A stretch of DNA of 64,000 nt from Drechmeria coniospora (lineage: Eukaryota > Ascomycota > Sordariomycetes > Hypocreales > Ophiocordycipitaceae). Shown here one piece after another: positions 31,300 through 43,400 of the stretch (the first letter of the stretch is position 1; each line of letters starts with the position of its first letter). A program made the position numbers and the translations under genes. The DNA lies in NCBI RefSeq assembly GCF_001625195.1, contig NC_054389.1:11776520-11840519 (forward strand), written 5' to 3'. The notes beneath the pieces were generated by a model that worked only from the letters and a program-made list of their open reading frames with translations, was not told the DNA's origin and made no database searches.

Positions 31300-33815
31300 C
31301 TGATGAATACCTACCTAGTAGGCACTAGGTACTAACATAGGTGCCTGACACCCACGGATGAACAGGCACTTGGCACCTGCTGATGAACAGGTGCCTCGCA
31401 CCCACTGATGAACAGGTATCTTGCACCTCGAGCACTCATGGACATGCACTAGGCGCCTACTAGTACTGATGAACAGTTACCTCGCGCCCATTGACGGACA
31501 GGCACTGGGCACCTACTGCACCTCAAGTACTGATGCACAGGCACCGGGTACCTCCTGACGAACGGGTACCTCGCACCTACCGAAACAGGCATCTTGCACC
31601 TCAAGTACTGATGGACAGGCACTGGGCACCTACTAACTGACGGACAGGCACTGGGCACCTACTGATGAACAGTTACCTCGCACCCATTGATGGACAGGCA
31701 CTTGGCACCTCCTGGTGAATAGGTACCTTGTCGCATCATATGGCACCTACCATGTCCACATTGACTGTGGCGCCCATTTTTTGTGGCTGGTTTGGTGCAA
31801 CAAACCTTGATGAGCCGACACCGGCAGGCACTTGATACTGTTTGATGAACAGGCACCACGTGCTGATGGATAGGCACCTTGCGCCTACTGGTAAATGGGC
31901 TCCTCGCACCTACTGATGGACAGGCACTTGGCACCTAGATGAACAGGTAGCTCGCATCTATTGATGGACAGGCACTTGGCACCTCCTGATAAACAGGTAC
32001 TGTGTGTATACAAGTTGGTGAGTAGGCAAGAGTGACCTAGACTAGGATTACGTAAGCACACCCCGTGCGATTGCGCGATGACGAGGGGATACGTTGGTCG
32101 CGTTACTCCGTACTGCAACCACCTTTTCCTCCCTTTGCATCAATTTGATTCATTGAAAGAGATCTCTTGTTATTTCCAGTTTCCCCCAGAACCGAGCCAA
32201 CAGGTGACAGGCACCGGGCACCTACTGATGAACAGGCACCTCGCACCTACTGATGAATAGATGCCTCGCACCTACTGATGAACAGGCTCCTTGCATCTAC
32301 TGATAATAGATGCCTCGTACCTACTGATGAACAGGCACCTCGCACCTACTGATGAACAGGCACCTTGTACCTACTGATAGTAGATGCCTCGTACCTACTG
32401 ATGAACAGGCACCCGATACCTTCTGATAAGCAGATACCTTGCACCCCCTGATGAATAGGTGCCTCGCGCCTCCCAATGAACAGGCACCTCGTTCCTACTG
32501 ATAAACGGGCACTTGGCACCTACTGATAAACAGGCACTTGATACCTGCTGATGAACAGTCATCTCGCACCTGCTAATGAACAGGCATTGAGCACCTTGGT
32601 ACTGATGAACAGGTAATAGCTCGCACCCATTAATGGACAGGTACTTGGCGCCTCCTGATGAACAGGCAGCTCGCACCTACTGATGGACAGACACTAGGCG
32701 CCTACTGATAAAAACCTACTCGTCTACTGATAAACACCTACTCGTCTACAGATAAACACCTACTCGTCTACTGATAAACACCTACTCGTCTATTGATAAA
32801 CACCGACTCGTCTACTGACAAACACCTACTCGCGCCTACTGATACAGGCACTTGGCACCTCCTGATGAACAGGCACCACACCTTCTGATGAACAGATAAC
32901 TCGCACCTGCTAATGAATAGGTACCTCGCACCTATTGATGGCCAGGCACTTGATGCCTTTTGATAAACAGGCACCTCGTACGTGCTGATGGTTAGGTACC
33001 TCGCGCCTACTGATGGACAGTCACTTGGCACGTACTGATGAGCACCTACTTAGGTACCTCGCACCTACAGATAAACAGCCACTTGGCACCTGCTGATAAA
33101 AAGGCACTTGACACCTACTGATGAACAGGTACCACCTAATGATACAGGCACTTGGCACCTCCAGATGAACAGGTATCTCGCACCTAGTACTGACGGATAG
33201 GCATTTGGCACGTACTGACAAACACCTACTCGCATCTACTGATGGACAGGCACTTGGCACCTACTGATGAACAGGTCCTTGCATCTAATGATACAGGCAC
33301 TTGGCACCTCCAGATGAACAGGCACCTCGCACCTACTAATGGATAGGCAGGCACTTGGCACCTACTGATAAACACCTACTCGCACTTGCTGATACAGGTA
33401 CTTGGCACGTACTGATGAACACCCACTCGCACCTACTGATAAACACCTACTAGCACTTGCTGATACAGGTACTTGGCACGTACTGATGAACACCCACTCG
33501 CACCTACTGATAAACACCTACCGCAACTACTGATACAGGCACTTGGCACCTACTGATAAACACCTACTCGCACTTGCTGATACAGGTACTTGGCACGTAC
33601 TGATGAACACCCACTCGCACCTACTGATAAACACCTACTCGCACTTGCTGATACAGGTACTTGGCACCTAATGATAAACACCTACTCGAACCTACTGATA
33701 AACACCTACTCGCTTCTACTGATAAACACCTACTCGCTTCTACTGATAAACACCTACTCGCGCCTACTGATAAACACCTACTCGCGCCTACTGATAAACA
33801 CCTTGGTACCTACTC
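31300..33815 (+). repeat. ~2.5-kb degenerate minisatellite
   Basis: Units of about 24-32 bp built from cacctactgatgaacaggca with variants (cctcgcacc, cttggcacc, taaacacctactcg). There are dozens of copies. Unrelated sequence interrupts it at about 31715-31850 and 32010-32205. The right part (32710-32830, 33340-33800) is more homogeneous, with runs of tgataaacacctactcg. ORFs through it are repeat artefacts. Confidence 0.95.
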
Positions 33816-34446
33816 GTAGCAGTCAGCTGTTATTACTACCAGAGTATCAACCGACACCTGCCGCACTGATGCCAGTGTCAAGTCAAGCACAGTGCCACAC
33901 ACGCCTGGCGCTCGTCTGGTGTGTGCAAGAGTGCTCCGTGCGGGGGGTCCATCCCCTATATCCGGGCTGGGGACCGGCATGGGGCGCGGAATGGCCATGG
34001 ATGCTACAGGTGTCTATCCCTGTGCTGCCCCTGTGCTGTCCCTTGCCGTCGTCGCCATGGCACGCGGCATCTCGAGACAGCCGAGTCATGAAGCCAGACA
34101 TCATCACGGACAGCATCACCAGTCGCTGCGCACGCCTGTATATTGACCATGCGTACTTGCGAGAATGCCACCGCCACCCCCCATGCACAGTCGGCCGAGC
34201 TGGTGGCCGTGGGAATCCCCACCATAGACACGCCCGTCCGTCGACACGCAAATCGTGCCCAGGGTCCCATATGCCTCGTCCCGCATGCTCCGTGCCGTAC
34301 GTACGCGCGTCGCGCTCTGCGTCGTGGCCGCCAAGAGAGGTTGCACCACCTACGGCGGCACCCATCATGCTTTCGTGCCTTCGCCATGGCCTTCTTTTCA
34401 TTTTATTCTTTGCCTTCCCCGCGTCGCCACCAACCTTGCGCCGTCG
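33816..34446. other. Spacer downstream of CFEM receptor gene
   Basis: No gene recognised; long ORFs on both strands reflect GC-rich composition. Confidence 0.4.
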
Positions 34447-35934
34447 CTACGGCTCGTCCGACGGAACCGCCGCCGCCTCGCCGTGCGATTCCATGCCCGA
34501 CATGGCCGCCTCCTCCGGCCGACTCTTGCTCCAACGCGCGGCGCTCCTGTCCTGCGAGCTGCTCGTTCCGTGCGCGTACGAGGTCGAGCGTGAGCCGTCA
34601 AAGATTTTGGGAAAGAGGCGGACGAGCATGAGGCGGAGGGCCGGGAGGCAGGTGCAGATCATGCCCACGTTGACCTCGATGACCGACCACACCGCCGGCG
34701 TCCAGAGGTCCCACGTCGGGTTGTCCGACGTCGCAAAGTAGATGAGCGAGTGCAGCCGGAGGATGGAGACGATGGTGATGCTGCGCGCCTCCACTTAGCC
34801 ACGCAAAAGGCCACGGGGAGGGGGTCGCCGTGCTTACAAGGTTCCAAACAGAAACATGATGATGACGCCCACCTTCTTCTTCCAGTGCAGCCGGAGCGTC
34901 ATGACCTGCGTCAGCGGCAGGCCAATCATCCACAGATCGATCAGCACGCCAATGGCCGCGTTCAGCCAGCCGACGAGGTTGATGTTGATGCATTGGCCGC
35001 CCGGGTTCGCGTCGACGTACTGGTTCCAGTAGTAGCTCACGGGCGTGCACTGGAAGATGGCCACGATGATGAAGACGAAGCCAAACAGCACGTTCACGCC
35101 GACCGTGCACCAGAGCAGCACGCGCACCACGGCGCCCGAGAAGAGCTGCAGGTAGAAGAGCGAGAGGCTGAGCTTGATGAGCGAGATGCTCGCAATGTAG
35201 AGAATCTCCATGACGTAAAAGTAGAGGGCAAACGTCGAAATGTCCGACGTCGTCAGCGTCCAAATGTCCCGGCCGAGCCCGTGCGCCGCGAGGCCCTCGA
35301 CGTCGATGACCATGGCGGGGATGCAGATGACGACGGTGCCGAGGATGGCCCAGTCGTCGGGGCAGAGCCGCTTGGCGGCGCTGAAGAATCGCTTGAAGAC
35401 GAGACGCGTGACGGTGAAGACGAGGGCGAAGACGCCCAGCGGAATGACAATGTTGACGTACTCCTGCGAACGATCCTGCGACGGCACGTTGCACGAGCTC
35501 AGCGTCGTGTTCTGCGCCGCTGCCCGAGGGGGACGCCGTTAGCGAACCGGAGGACAGGGGAACGAGGGCAACGGTGTCGGCCGTGGAGCCGCGCAAGGGA
35601 CGCGTACAGAGAGCATCCGAGAGCGGGCACTTGGCCTTGATGCAGCGGCCGGCGTCGTCCTGGGCCCGATCGTCGGCGCAGAGGCATTCGAGGTCCGTCG
35701 GCTTGCACGTCGAGTTCGAGATGGCCGACAGCAGACAGGGTATCTGTCGGCCCGCAGAATCCGTTAGCCGCGAGCTCGGCCGCTACCCTCATCCTCGCCG
35801 ACGCGGGGGAGGGAGAGGGGGGGGAGGGGACTTGCGGCACACGATGGCAGCCTCGCTTGGATGGCCGCCATGTCGGCCGCCCTCACGGCGCCGACGCCGA
35901 GGGAGACGGCCGAGAGGAAGAGGGAGAGTCTCAT
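34447..35934 (-). CDS. CFEM-domain Pth11-like seven-helix receptor
   Basis: Plasma-membrane G-protein-coupled-receptor-like protein of the fungal Pth11 class. Four exons, 35934-35836, 35743-35608, 35519-34838 and 34780-34447, give 416 aa. A signal peptide (LFLSAVSLGVGAVRA) precedes a CFEM domain with all eight cysteines (SCAIPC, STC, LECLC, GRC, KAKC, SSC; about residues 32-92). The membrane part begins at YVNIVIPLGVFALVFTVTRL and includes FYVMEILYIASISLIKLSLS and WSVIEVNVGMICTCLPALR; the tail is Ser-rich. Intron 1 is GC-AG: GCC|GCAAGT...ACAG. It is the only join that gives LPSCAIPCLLSAISNSTC. Relatives sense surfaces or hosts in plant pathogens; the ligand here is unknown. Confidence 0.9.
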
Positions 35935-37437
35935 GATGGCCACCGTCTTGCTCGTTGGTCCATTATCTCGGCCGCACCAGCTGACTCCGCCGTGGCATGT
36001 TGATGGACGACGGATGGAGGAGAGGAGCAATCGGCCAATGCTGCGTGCGATGCCGACGGTCGATTCGATGGAAATGGTCGGGGGAGCAAGCTTGGTTGGA
36101 GAGGCGCGGGAGGAGGCTCACATACTTGCTTCGCCGTGCCGTTGCAAAGGGGATCCGAGAAATGTTTCCGCTTGCCGCCGTGTTTATGCCTGGTCCGGTT
36201 CGCGGAGCTGAAAGGTTCGGAGGCTGCGACGGCCGACCAATCCGCTGCTGTCGGTGACGCCACAATACGTCAGATCCGCCGTGCAAACGGACGTCCCTTC
36301 CCTTCGAGCGGCAGCACAAGGGAGGCAGGCCCGAAAGAAGTCGATGTACCGGTACTTGCGCCTGTACAGGTACGAACCTGTACATGCACATAGCATCCCG
36401 TCCCCGCCGCACGCCAGCGGTACGGGTCGTGCGGAGCGGGCGCCCACGTACAGTCCATGTAGCTGTACATTGGCATATCCGCCCCAGCTTGGACTTGCCC
36501 ATCGGAAAGCGCTAGCCAGTAATAAATGCTCCGACATGCCAACGGCCTAATATAGGCTTGTAAGACCAAAGCATAGGCTTGCAAGACCAACGCATAGGCT
36601 TGTAAGACCAAAGTATAGGCTTGTAAGACCAAAGTATAGGCCTGTGCGGCCCAAGTATACAGTACTTGGGCTTGTAAGTTCTTGTACTAATACCGAGTAC
36701 GTGCCTTTGTGGATTGTATCGAGCATTACTTACCTCCGTGCTGGCCGGACTGATCCCTAGTCATGATGCCTAGTATTTGCCATGGCCGTCGAGACCGACG
36801 CCGTGGGCTAGAAATACGCCACGGCGCGTCCCTAGGCTTCCGTCGGCACGTGGGTGCCCCTTGGGTCCGTCGCGGTTCCTCTCCGTGACTCGACAACCTG
36901 ACTCGAGCAAACGGTGTCATGACAGCCCAGGTGCCGCAATCAAATAGCAATTGGCGAGCCCTCACATCAGCTCATCGTCGCAGGCGTCCACAAAATCGTA
37001 GGCATGGGCGGCCGACAACTGCTTGTCGGAACGTCTCCCGGCCGGCAAGTCTTCGTGGCCATTGTTGTTTGCGCTGCTGTTGATCCGCATCTACCACGCT
37101 CGCCCATCGCTCCTCCACGTCGGAGGCTGCGAAGCCCACGAACAGTACGCACGCATCGCTCGCCTTTGGCCTTTGTCTCCATGCGAGGATGCTGTCGTTA
37201 TACCGCGCCTCCGTTTCGTCGCCGCTATCCTGACGCAACGTGGGCGCACGTGCTGGCATCTCGCGTCTCGTGCCATTCTCGTCGTAAACTCCAAGTACTT
37301 GGGATGCTCGGAATGCCCGCTTCACCCATCACGCCGCCCACGCGCCGACCCTAGTCATGCCCTCGTGGCGTCCCGCCGGTATCGTCGATTCATGCGCCGC
37401 TCTCATAGGATGATCAACTAGCCGCACAGGCCAACGG
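35935..37437. other. Spacer between receptor and Ras-GAP genes
   Basis: No gene recognised. It probably holds the receptor promoter (to about 36100) and the Ras-GAP terminator. It contains the 21-bp repeat listed separately and GTAC words near 36650-36720. Confidence 0.4.
36552..36656 (+). repeat. 21-bp tandem repeat, five copies
   Basis: The unit ataggcttgtaagaccaaag + c starts at 36552, 36573, 36594, 36615 and 36636, the last one diverged. Confidence 0.9.
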
Positions 37438-40400
37438 TTAGCCCAAGGGAAGGGAGGCGGCCGGGAGGGAGATCCATTTCGTTGTCGCACCCACCTCGAT
37501 GAGCTTTTCCGTCATCTCAAAGCACTCCTGCTTCACGCCCTCCGTCGACGCCGCCGACGAGTCTCTCCACAGGCCGCGGAAGCCGAGACCGTCGAGGACG
37601 TTGACAAAGGCCTTCGTGGAACCCATCGCCGACGAGTAGTTGCCGTCCGAGGTGAGCGTCCGCAGCAGCAGGTGGGCCGCCTCCAACGTCGCCGGTTCCT
37701 GGCCGTGGAGCAGCACGCCGTTTAGAATCGACGGCATCGCCCCGCAGAGCCTCACGAAAATGTCCCGCCGCTCCGACGCGAGCTTGAAGAGCCAGTGGAG
37801 GCTGCGTGCCTGCGCCGCGTCCTCGAGGCCGTGAAAGTCCACCAGCTCGAGCGCCGTCATGAGGATGGCGTCGCGGCTTCTCAAGCTGCTGATGCTGCTG
37901 TTCCCTCGACGGCAGACGACGTCGCCCATCTCCGTCGTCTTGATGCCCGCCCACCACAGGTTCTCGACGAAATCCTCGTGCCCCATGCACCTCGCCAGCA
38001 TCAACGCGAGGTAGGGAGAGCCGTGCACCGAATGGCCCGGCTGCCCGTCCGAGCACTCCTCTCCGGTCCAAGTTGTCATGTCCAGAAAGCTGGAGAGCAC
38101 GCGGATCGCCGTGAGCCTCGTCGTCGTGTCCGCGAGGCCGCCGACGAGGCACGCGCAGACGGCGTAGTGGAAGGTCTCGCCATCGAAGCGGATCCCGTAC
38201 GCCTCGTCCAGCGGCAGGGCCACCTCCTCGAGCTGCGCTCGGCTCTGCAGCAGCAGCGGAACCATCCGCTCGCCTCGAACGTTGCCGATCGTGCCAATGT
38301 TGAGCAGCGTCGCCTCCAGGAACCGAGCGGTGCAGTTGAAAAGCCCCGCCGGCATGAGCCGCACGAGGGACATTGCGAGCCAGAATAGCTGCAGTCCGTA
38401 TCGAGAGGCCGACGGCAGCTTGCTCATCATCTTCGAGAGGCAGGTGATGATGGAGATGAGCATTTCGCTGTTGCCGTCCTCCCTGAACTGGTTGACGCTC
38501 TTCCGCAGCGCAACCAGCACTTGGTAGAGGAGGTCGTCGTCGACCTCGTCCCTCGCGAGGTACCCCATCACCGCGAACGCTCGCGGCTGAATCGCCGGGT
38601 TGTTCTGGAACGCGGTGCTGGCGACCAAGCTCATCCAGCGTGAGCGCCATGCGTTGGCCACGTCCATGGCGGGCGCCGCGATGGAGCACAGCTCGAACAG
38701 CAGGGCCGCGAGGTTCTCCGTCGCCGCGAGGTTCAGCGCCGAATCTTGCGATGTCGTCGACGCCGCGGCAGCGTCTCGCGAGGATGCGAATGGCATCGAA
38801 AATATGTCGGCGCGCGGCTCGCAGAGAGACTCGAGGCTTCCTCGGAGCTTCAGGAACTGGGCATCGTCCAGGATGAACGAGGAGCAGGCGGCATGCACCG
38901 TGTTGACGAGCAACCTGTACACGAGCGTGCGAACTTCCTGCTCCCCCGTGTTGGCGAGCATTGTGACCACGTGGAACACCTCCGGTAGAAACATCTGCGT
39001 CTGCACACCGCTGTCAAACGACAGTGCCAGGCAAAACCGAAGCAAGATGCAAATTTCCGACCAGATCATGTTTTCCGCCAGTACCCGCGTTGGTCGTACG
39101 GATGAGCGGTTGATGGCTTTGCGAAGTCGTGACAATACCTTTCCTCTGACCGTCATGGTGCCGAGGCTGGCCATGATGGACGTCACCACATCCGCCGTCT
39201 CGGCCCGGGCGTCGTAGCTCAGCGACGTCTTTGTCAGCTCGTCGACAAAGATTTCCAGCAGTGCTTCGTCTCGGCCTATTGGTGGCCAGACGTGGTGCTG
39301 AAGTGCACTCATCAAGCTTTGGTCCTGAACGGCGAGGTCAATGAGCTTGCGGAACAGGTTGGCCACCTTTTCCCGACCCTTTTCCCCATCCGTTTCGCCG
39401 GCCAAGACGCTGGTGCGAAGATTCGATATCCAAGGGGCCATGTATTCGAGACTAAAAGATTTTTGCTCGTCTAGGAAGCTCTCCCAGCCGACGAAGAACT
39501 CGGTCAGGAAATCCAACGTTAGCTGCGGCTCCGTATGAGCCAACTCCTTGCTAATGTGGGCGATGAACCGGGTAGGATCCATCGGCACGGAAAGATCTAA
39601 CACAGTCAGCCTTCACACTCTTACCCATGCAGGATGTCGCAAAGGAGACCGACTCGAACAAGGCAGGGACGCACCTTTGGTGTAGATTAGTCTGTTCGCG
39701 GAGCCATAGTCGAACGCCCGACAAAGAGCGCCCAGTAGATTGTATGAGGCAAGCCTCAGGAGAGGATTATGGCTGGCAAGATTCGTCAAGGCGAGGTTGA
39801 GCATCGTTCCGGGAACGTCCTGCGGCCTGACCAGCCGTTCGGGTGGCTTGTGTAACCTGGTGTCCTTTCCATACTTGCCCTTGGCCGTGTGGATGGTCTG
39901 AAGGAGGTCTGCTTTCTCGGGGCTCGTGAAAAACATAACCACCCTCCCACCATCCACCCTGAGTCCAAAGGCAGAATCGTCATTCGCCTGCACAGGTGTC
40001 GTAGCTTCGTCAATGTCGGCGAGGCGGAAAATGTCGTTCACCGTGCTGTTGAGCCGGAATCCCGACAAAAGCTCATGCTTCTTTGCCGTTGTCACTTGGA
40101 CAAACTCGCTTCCAATCTTGATGACAACCTCTACCTTGCCCTTGGACTTGGAAAGCCGGGTTACGCGCTGGAACATGTAGCGAGTGTCCGTAACGACACT
40201 TATTGTTTCCTGCGGTAGGTGCAACTGGCTCAGATGAAAATGCGTTTGCAGCCCCTGGAGGGTTCCAATCAGATGATAGTCAACATTCTTGGGATGGAAG
40301 ACGCTGTTCTCGTTCTTGGTGCACACCCGCAATAACCGACGAAAGCATCTCCTGCACCGCCCCAGTCGTGTCAGTCACCATATTGTTGTGGCGTTGAAAT

Positions 40401-43400
40401 ACAGTGAAACAAGAGCCAGTGCTTACTTGAATGCGCTGTTCATGTTGTAGACGTAGATCCTCGACAAGTTGAGAGACAGTTCCGAGGGGGCCAGAAGGTC
40501 AAGCATGTCGAAAAACTCATCAGGAGGTTCTCCTCGCCCGTTGTAGCACGTCGCATCAATAAAGAGGCCAAACGGTTCCTGCCACAGCCGGCTGGCAATC
40601 TATCCAAATGGTCAGCAAGCAGAAAATCAAAGCACAGAAAGAGGATGTGTTCCAACGAATCCGACAATGGAGAAGAGAACAGAGCAGTTCAGCCGGAAGT
40701 TGACAGTGAGAACGAATTACCTTGAGGTAGCAGAATAGCAGCGTGTCGTAATCGACAATCTCGTTTTCTATATGTCGCAGTATCACGCACACAATTGACA
40801 GGCCATCCTGCAAAGGCATGAGATACATGAACGCCACGGATCTAGATGAGGAAGAGTCTGAAAATACCTTGCTCTCCCCTCCGTCGTACACAGCGCGGGA
40901 GGTCAGAAATGATTCTGTACCCTTGAAGGCGTTCCGGAGCATGAAGTTCTGAAATCGCGAATAGATCGGCGGTATATTCGACGAGATATGGGGTCGATTC
41001 CACGATATTGCCAATGGGAGTGGCCCGAGATTCGTGACGAGGTTCCGAAGTGGTTCTAGCATGGCTGGTGCTCCTCGAGCAGGTTGCTCAGGACCTCTCA
41101 CGAACCCTTTCCCTCCCGTGGTGACAAGTGTTTGCCGAAGATGATCCCAGTGGTCATACAAAAATCTGTGTAAAACGACGCAGGATCCGAAATCTAAAAG
41201 GCCTAGATTTGTCTCGACCTCCATATGTTCGGGGGGTACCTGTCTGCATGTTAACAGGGGAACGCATGCATCCATTTCATGCCGAGAACGGCTCACCGAG
41301 ATCTCGCGCAAAAATCCCGTCACCAAGTGGATATTTTGCACGAGGAATGCATTCAGGGGGAACATGTACGGCTCTTTGCTGCCGAAAAGGGCATTGTTTG
41401 CCAGGTTTTGTATGATCTTCGCGATGAGAAGCAGTCCACGGCGCATTTGCTTCGTTGGCGGCGTGCTTATCAGACCTGCCGATTCAGGAGCAACAATCGC
41501 TGGGCAGATGAAGCGCAGAAACATGAAGGCGCCAACGGCCGTATACTTTGAGTTGGGAAAGCGAGATGAGACGGCTTCGGAAATCTATGCGAGCGATTGT
41601 CAAACGCAATGCTCCCGAAGTGAGAGATACGAAACAAAACGGGAACCTGGCGCGCTTACTATGCAACATATCTTTCGGAACGAGGCTGGCACAAGCGATG
41701 ATGAGGCGCAGATGTCATCCATGAAAACCTTGGCCACGATCTGGAGCTGTATGGCATTCTGCTGTAGCTCGTCGGGAGAACCAACCCTCGCGGGGTCAAG
41801 TTCAAGATCCAGGTCCTGGGACGTGATCATGAGCCTCTCGACCACATTCTGCAGCGTCGCTTTCAAGTACGACACGCCTTTCCATTTAGCATAGATGGAA
41901 AGTATCTTTGTCGTGACGGAAGATCTACGCAGTATTTCGGACTCATTCTCTGCATAATTGCATCAGTGACTCAAAGGTCCAGTGTCCTGCGGCGTAAAGT
42001 TTATAAAACAACACATACCTGAGTAGTGTATTTCATGCTGCACGAGCGCTTCAAGAAGATCATATATAAGTCCCCGTTGCTCGAAGATTGTCAGCAAGCA
42101 CAACGACAGCTGATCAACTTCCGACGCCGGACATATGAAGCTCATTGAGACTGGGAGAGAAAGGTCCGTTGTTAGAAGCTGGCAACGGCCTGTCAGCATC
42201 GAGCGCGTTCTGCAGAGCCAGTCTGTACAAACCTTTAGCAGTTCTTCGTACTTTTCACTAACACCCGCGTCGGTCAATCTGCTAAACTCGGTTCCCTGGA
42301 TCAGGATATTGTACAGGACCTTGACAAAGGCAGTGCGGATCTCAATATTTTCATGATACCCGATATTGAGGGAATGTTTCAAGCCAACATCGATATTTGC
42401 GCTGAGAAGGTTGGACAGGATCGTGATGACGAGATCTGAATTTGAAACCACATCCTCGCGCACTGCCAATGCCAAGCCTTGTTGGAACTCTGCTCCACCA
42501 GACTCTTTGTCGTCGTGGTTCAGGAGGGATAAGAAACGATTGAAGTAGGAGTGGAACATTTCGGATTTCAACTCGCTCGTACCAGCATCCGTTTGGCTAT
42601 CGGCTGGTTGTAGCGGGAGGCGAAAGGTGAGATGGGCAAGCGATTTCAGACAAGCTTTATCAAGGTCCTTTTGGATGCGGCGACCATCATCCTGACGAAC
42701 GGCCGCACCAGGAAGCTGCTCCTGCTTTGTGGATTGAGGACGAGCTATCCAACCAACTATGCACTCGAGGAGTTGGTTTCGAATGCGAACATCATCTCTG
42801 AGGTTCAGATGCTCCTTTCGTTTGGTAACCGCTTCGCAAAGATTGCAAACTCTAATCTTCACCCTCGGTGCACTTCCGTCAGAGACTCCATCGATGAATT
42901 TGGCGAAATTCAGAGCAAGGGCGCCGAGATGCACGGACGAAGCGGCACCAAGATCAGTTGGACTCTCGAGCCTCTCAACCATGGCCTTGAGCAAGTAAGC
43001 AGTCTGCTCCGCAAAAGTTATATCCCCATCCTGCCGTTTGTCAGATGGACCAAGTGCCGCCGTGAAGAGCAGGTTCAGCTCCGACTCTAGAGCCCTGAAG
43101 AGTGAAGAGTATAATACTGATGAGACCTCGGTGGACAAGACCTCTCGCATAGCCTCGCGGACCTTGACCTTTGAGCTGGCAAGGAGTTGGATGCTGAGCT
43201 TGAGATAATGAGCCAAGGATGATTCCCATGATTTCACCGAACACCCTCGATCGATGGACGACGAGAAGTCGCCAGGAAGCGGTTCCCCGAGCACAGCTCT
43301 TTGGTCCGAAGCACAAACCCCCCCTAGAGAGGCCAAAAAGCCCGAGTAATTTCTCCATTCAGACAGAACGGTGTCATCAACGGGGTCCGTGGCCGGAGTC

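Noticed and set aside
31300..33815. Possible CRISPR-like array
   Set aside because: Units are contiguous and degenerate with no unique equal-length spacers, in a eukaryotic genome.
33590..34741. 383-codon + strand ORF
   Set aside because: Its first third is minisatellite (INTYSLLLINTYS) and its end is antisense to the CFEM receptor exon 4.
34598..35640. Long antisense and alternative-frame ORFs over the receptor gene
   Set aside because: High GC keeps shadow frames open; the receptor frame has signal peptide, eight Cys and membrane helices.
37517..38689. 390-codon shadow ORF inside the Ras-GAP last exon
   Set aside because: Arg/Ala/Gly-rich alternate frame of a well-supported coding exon.
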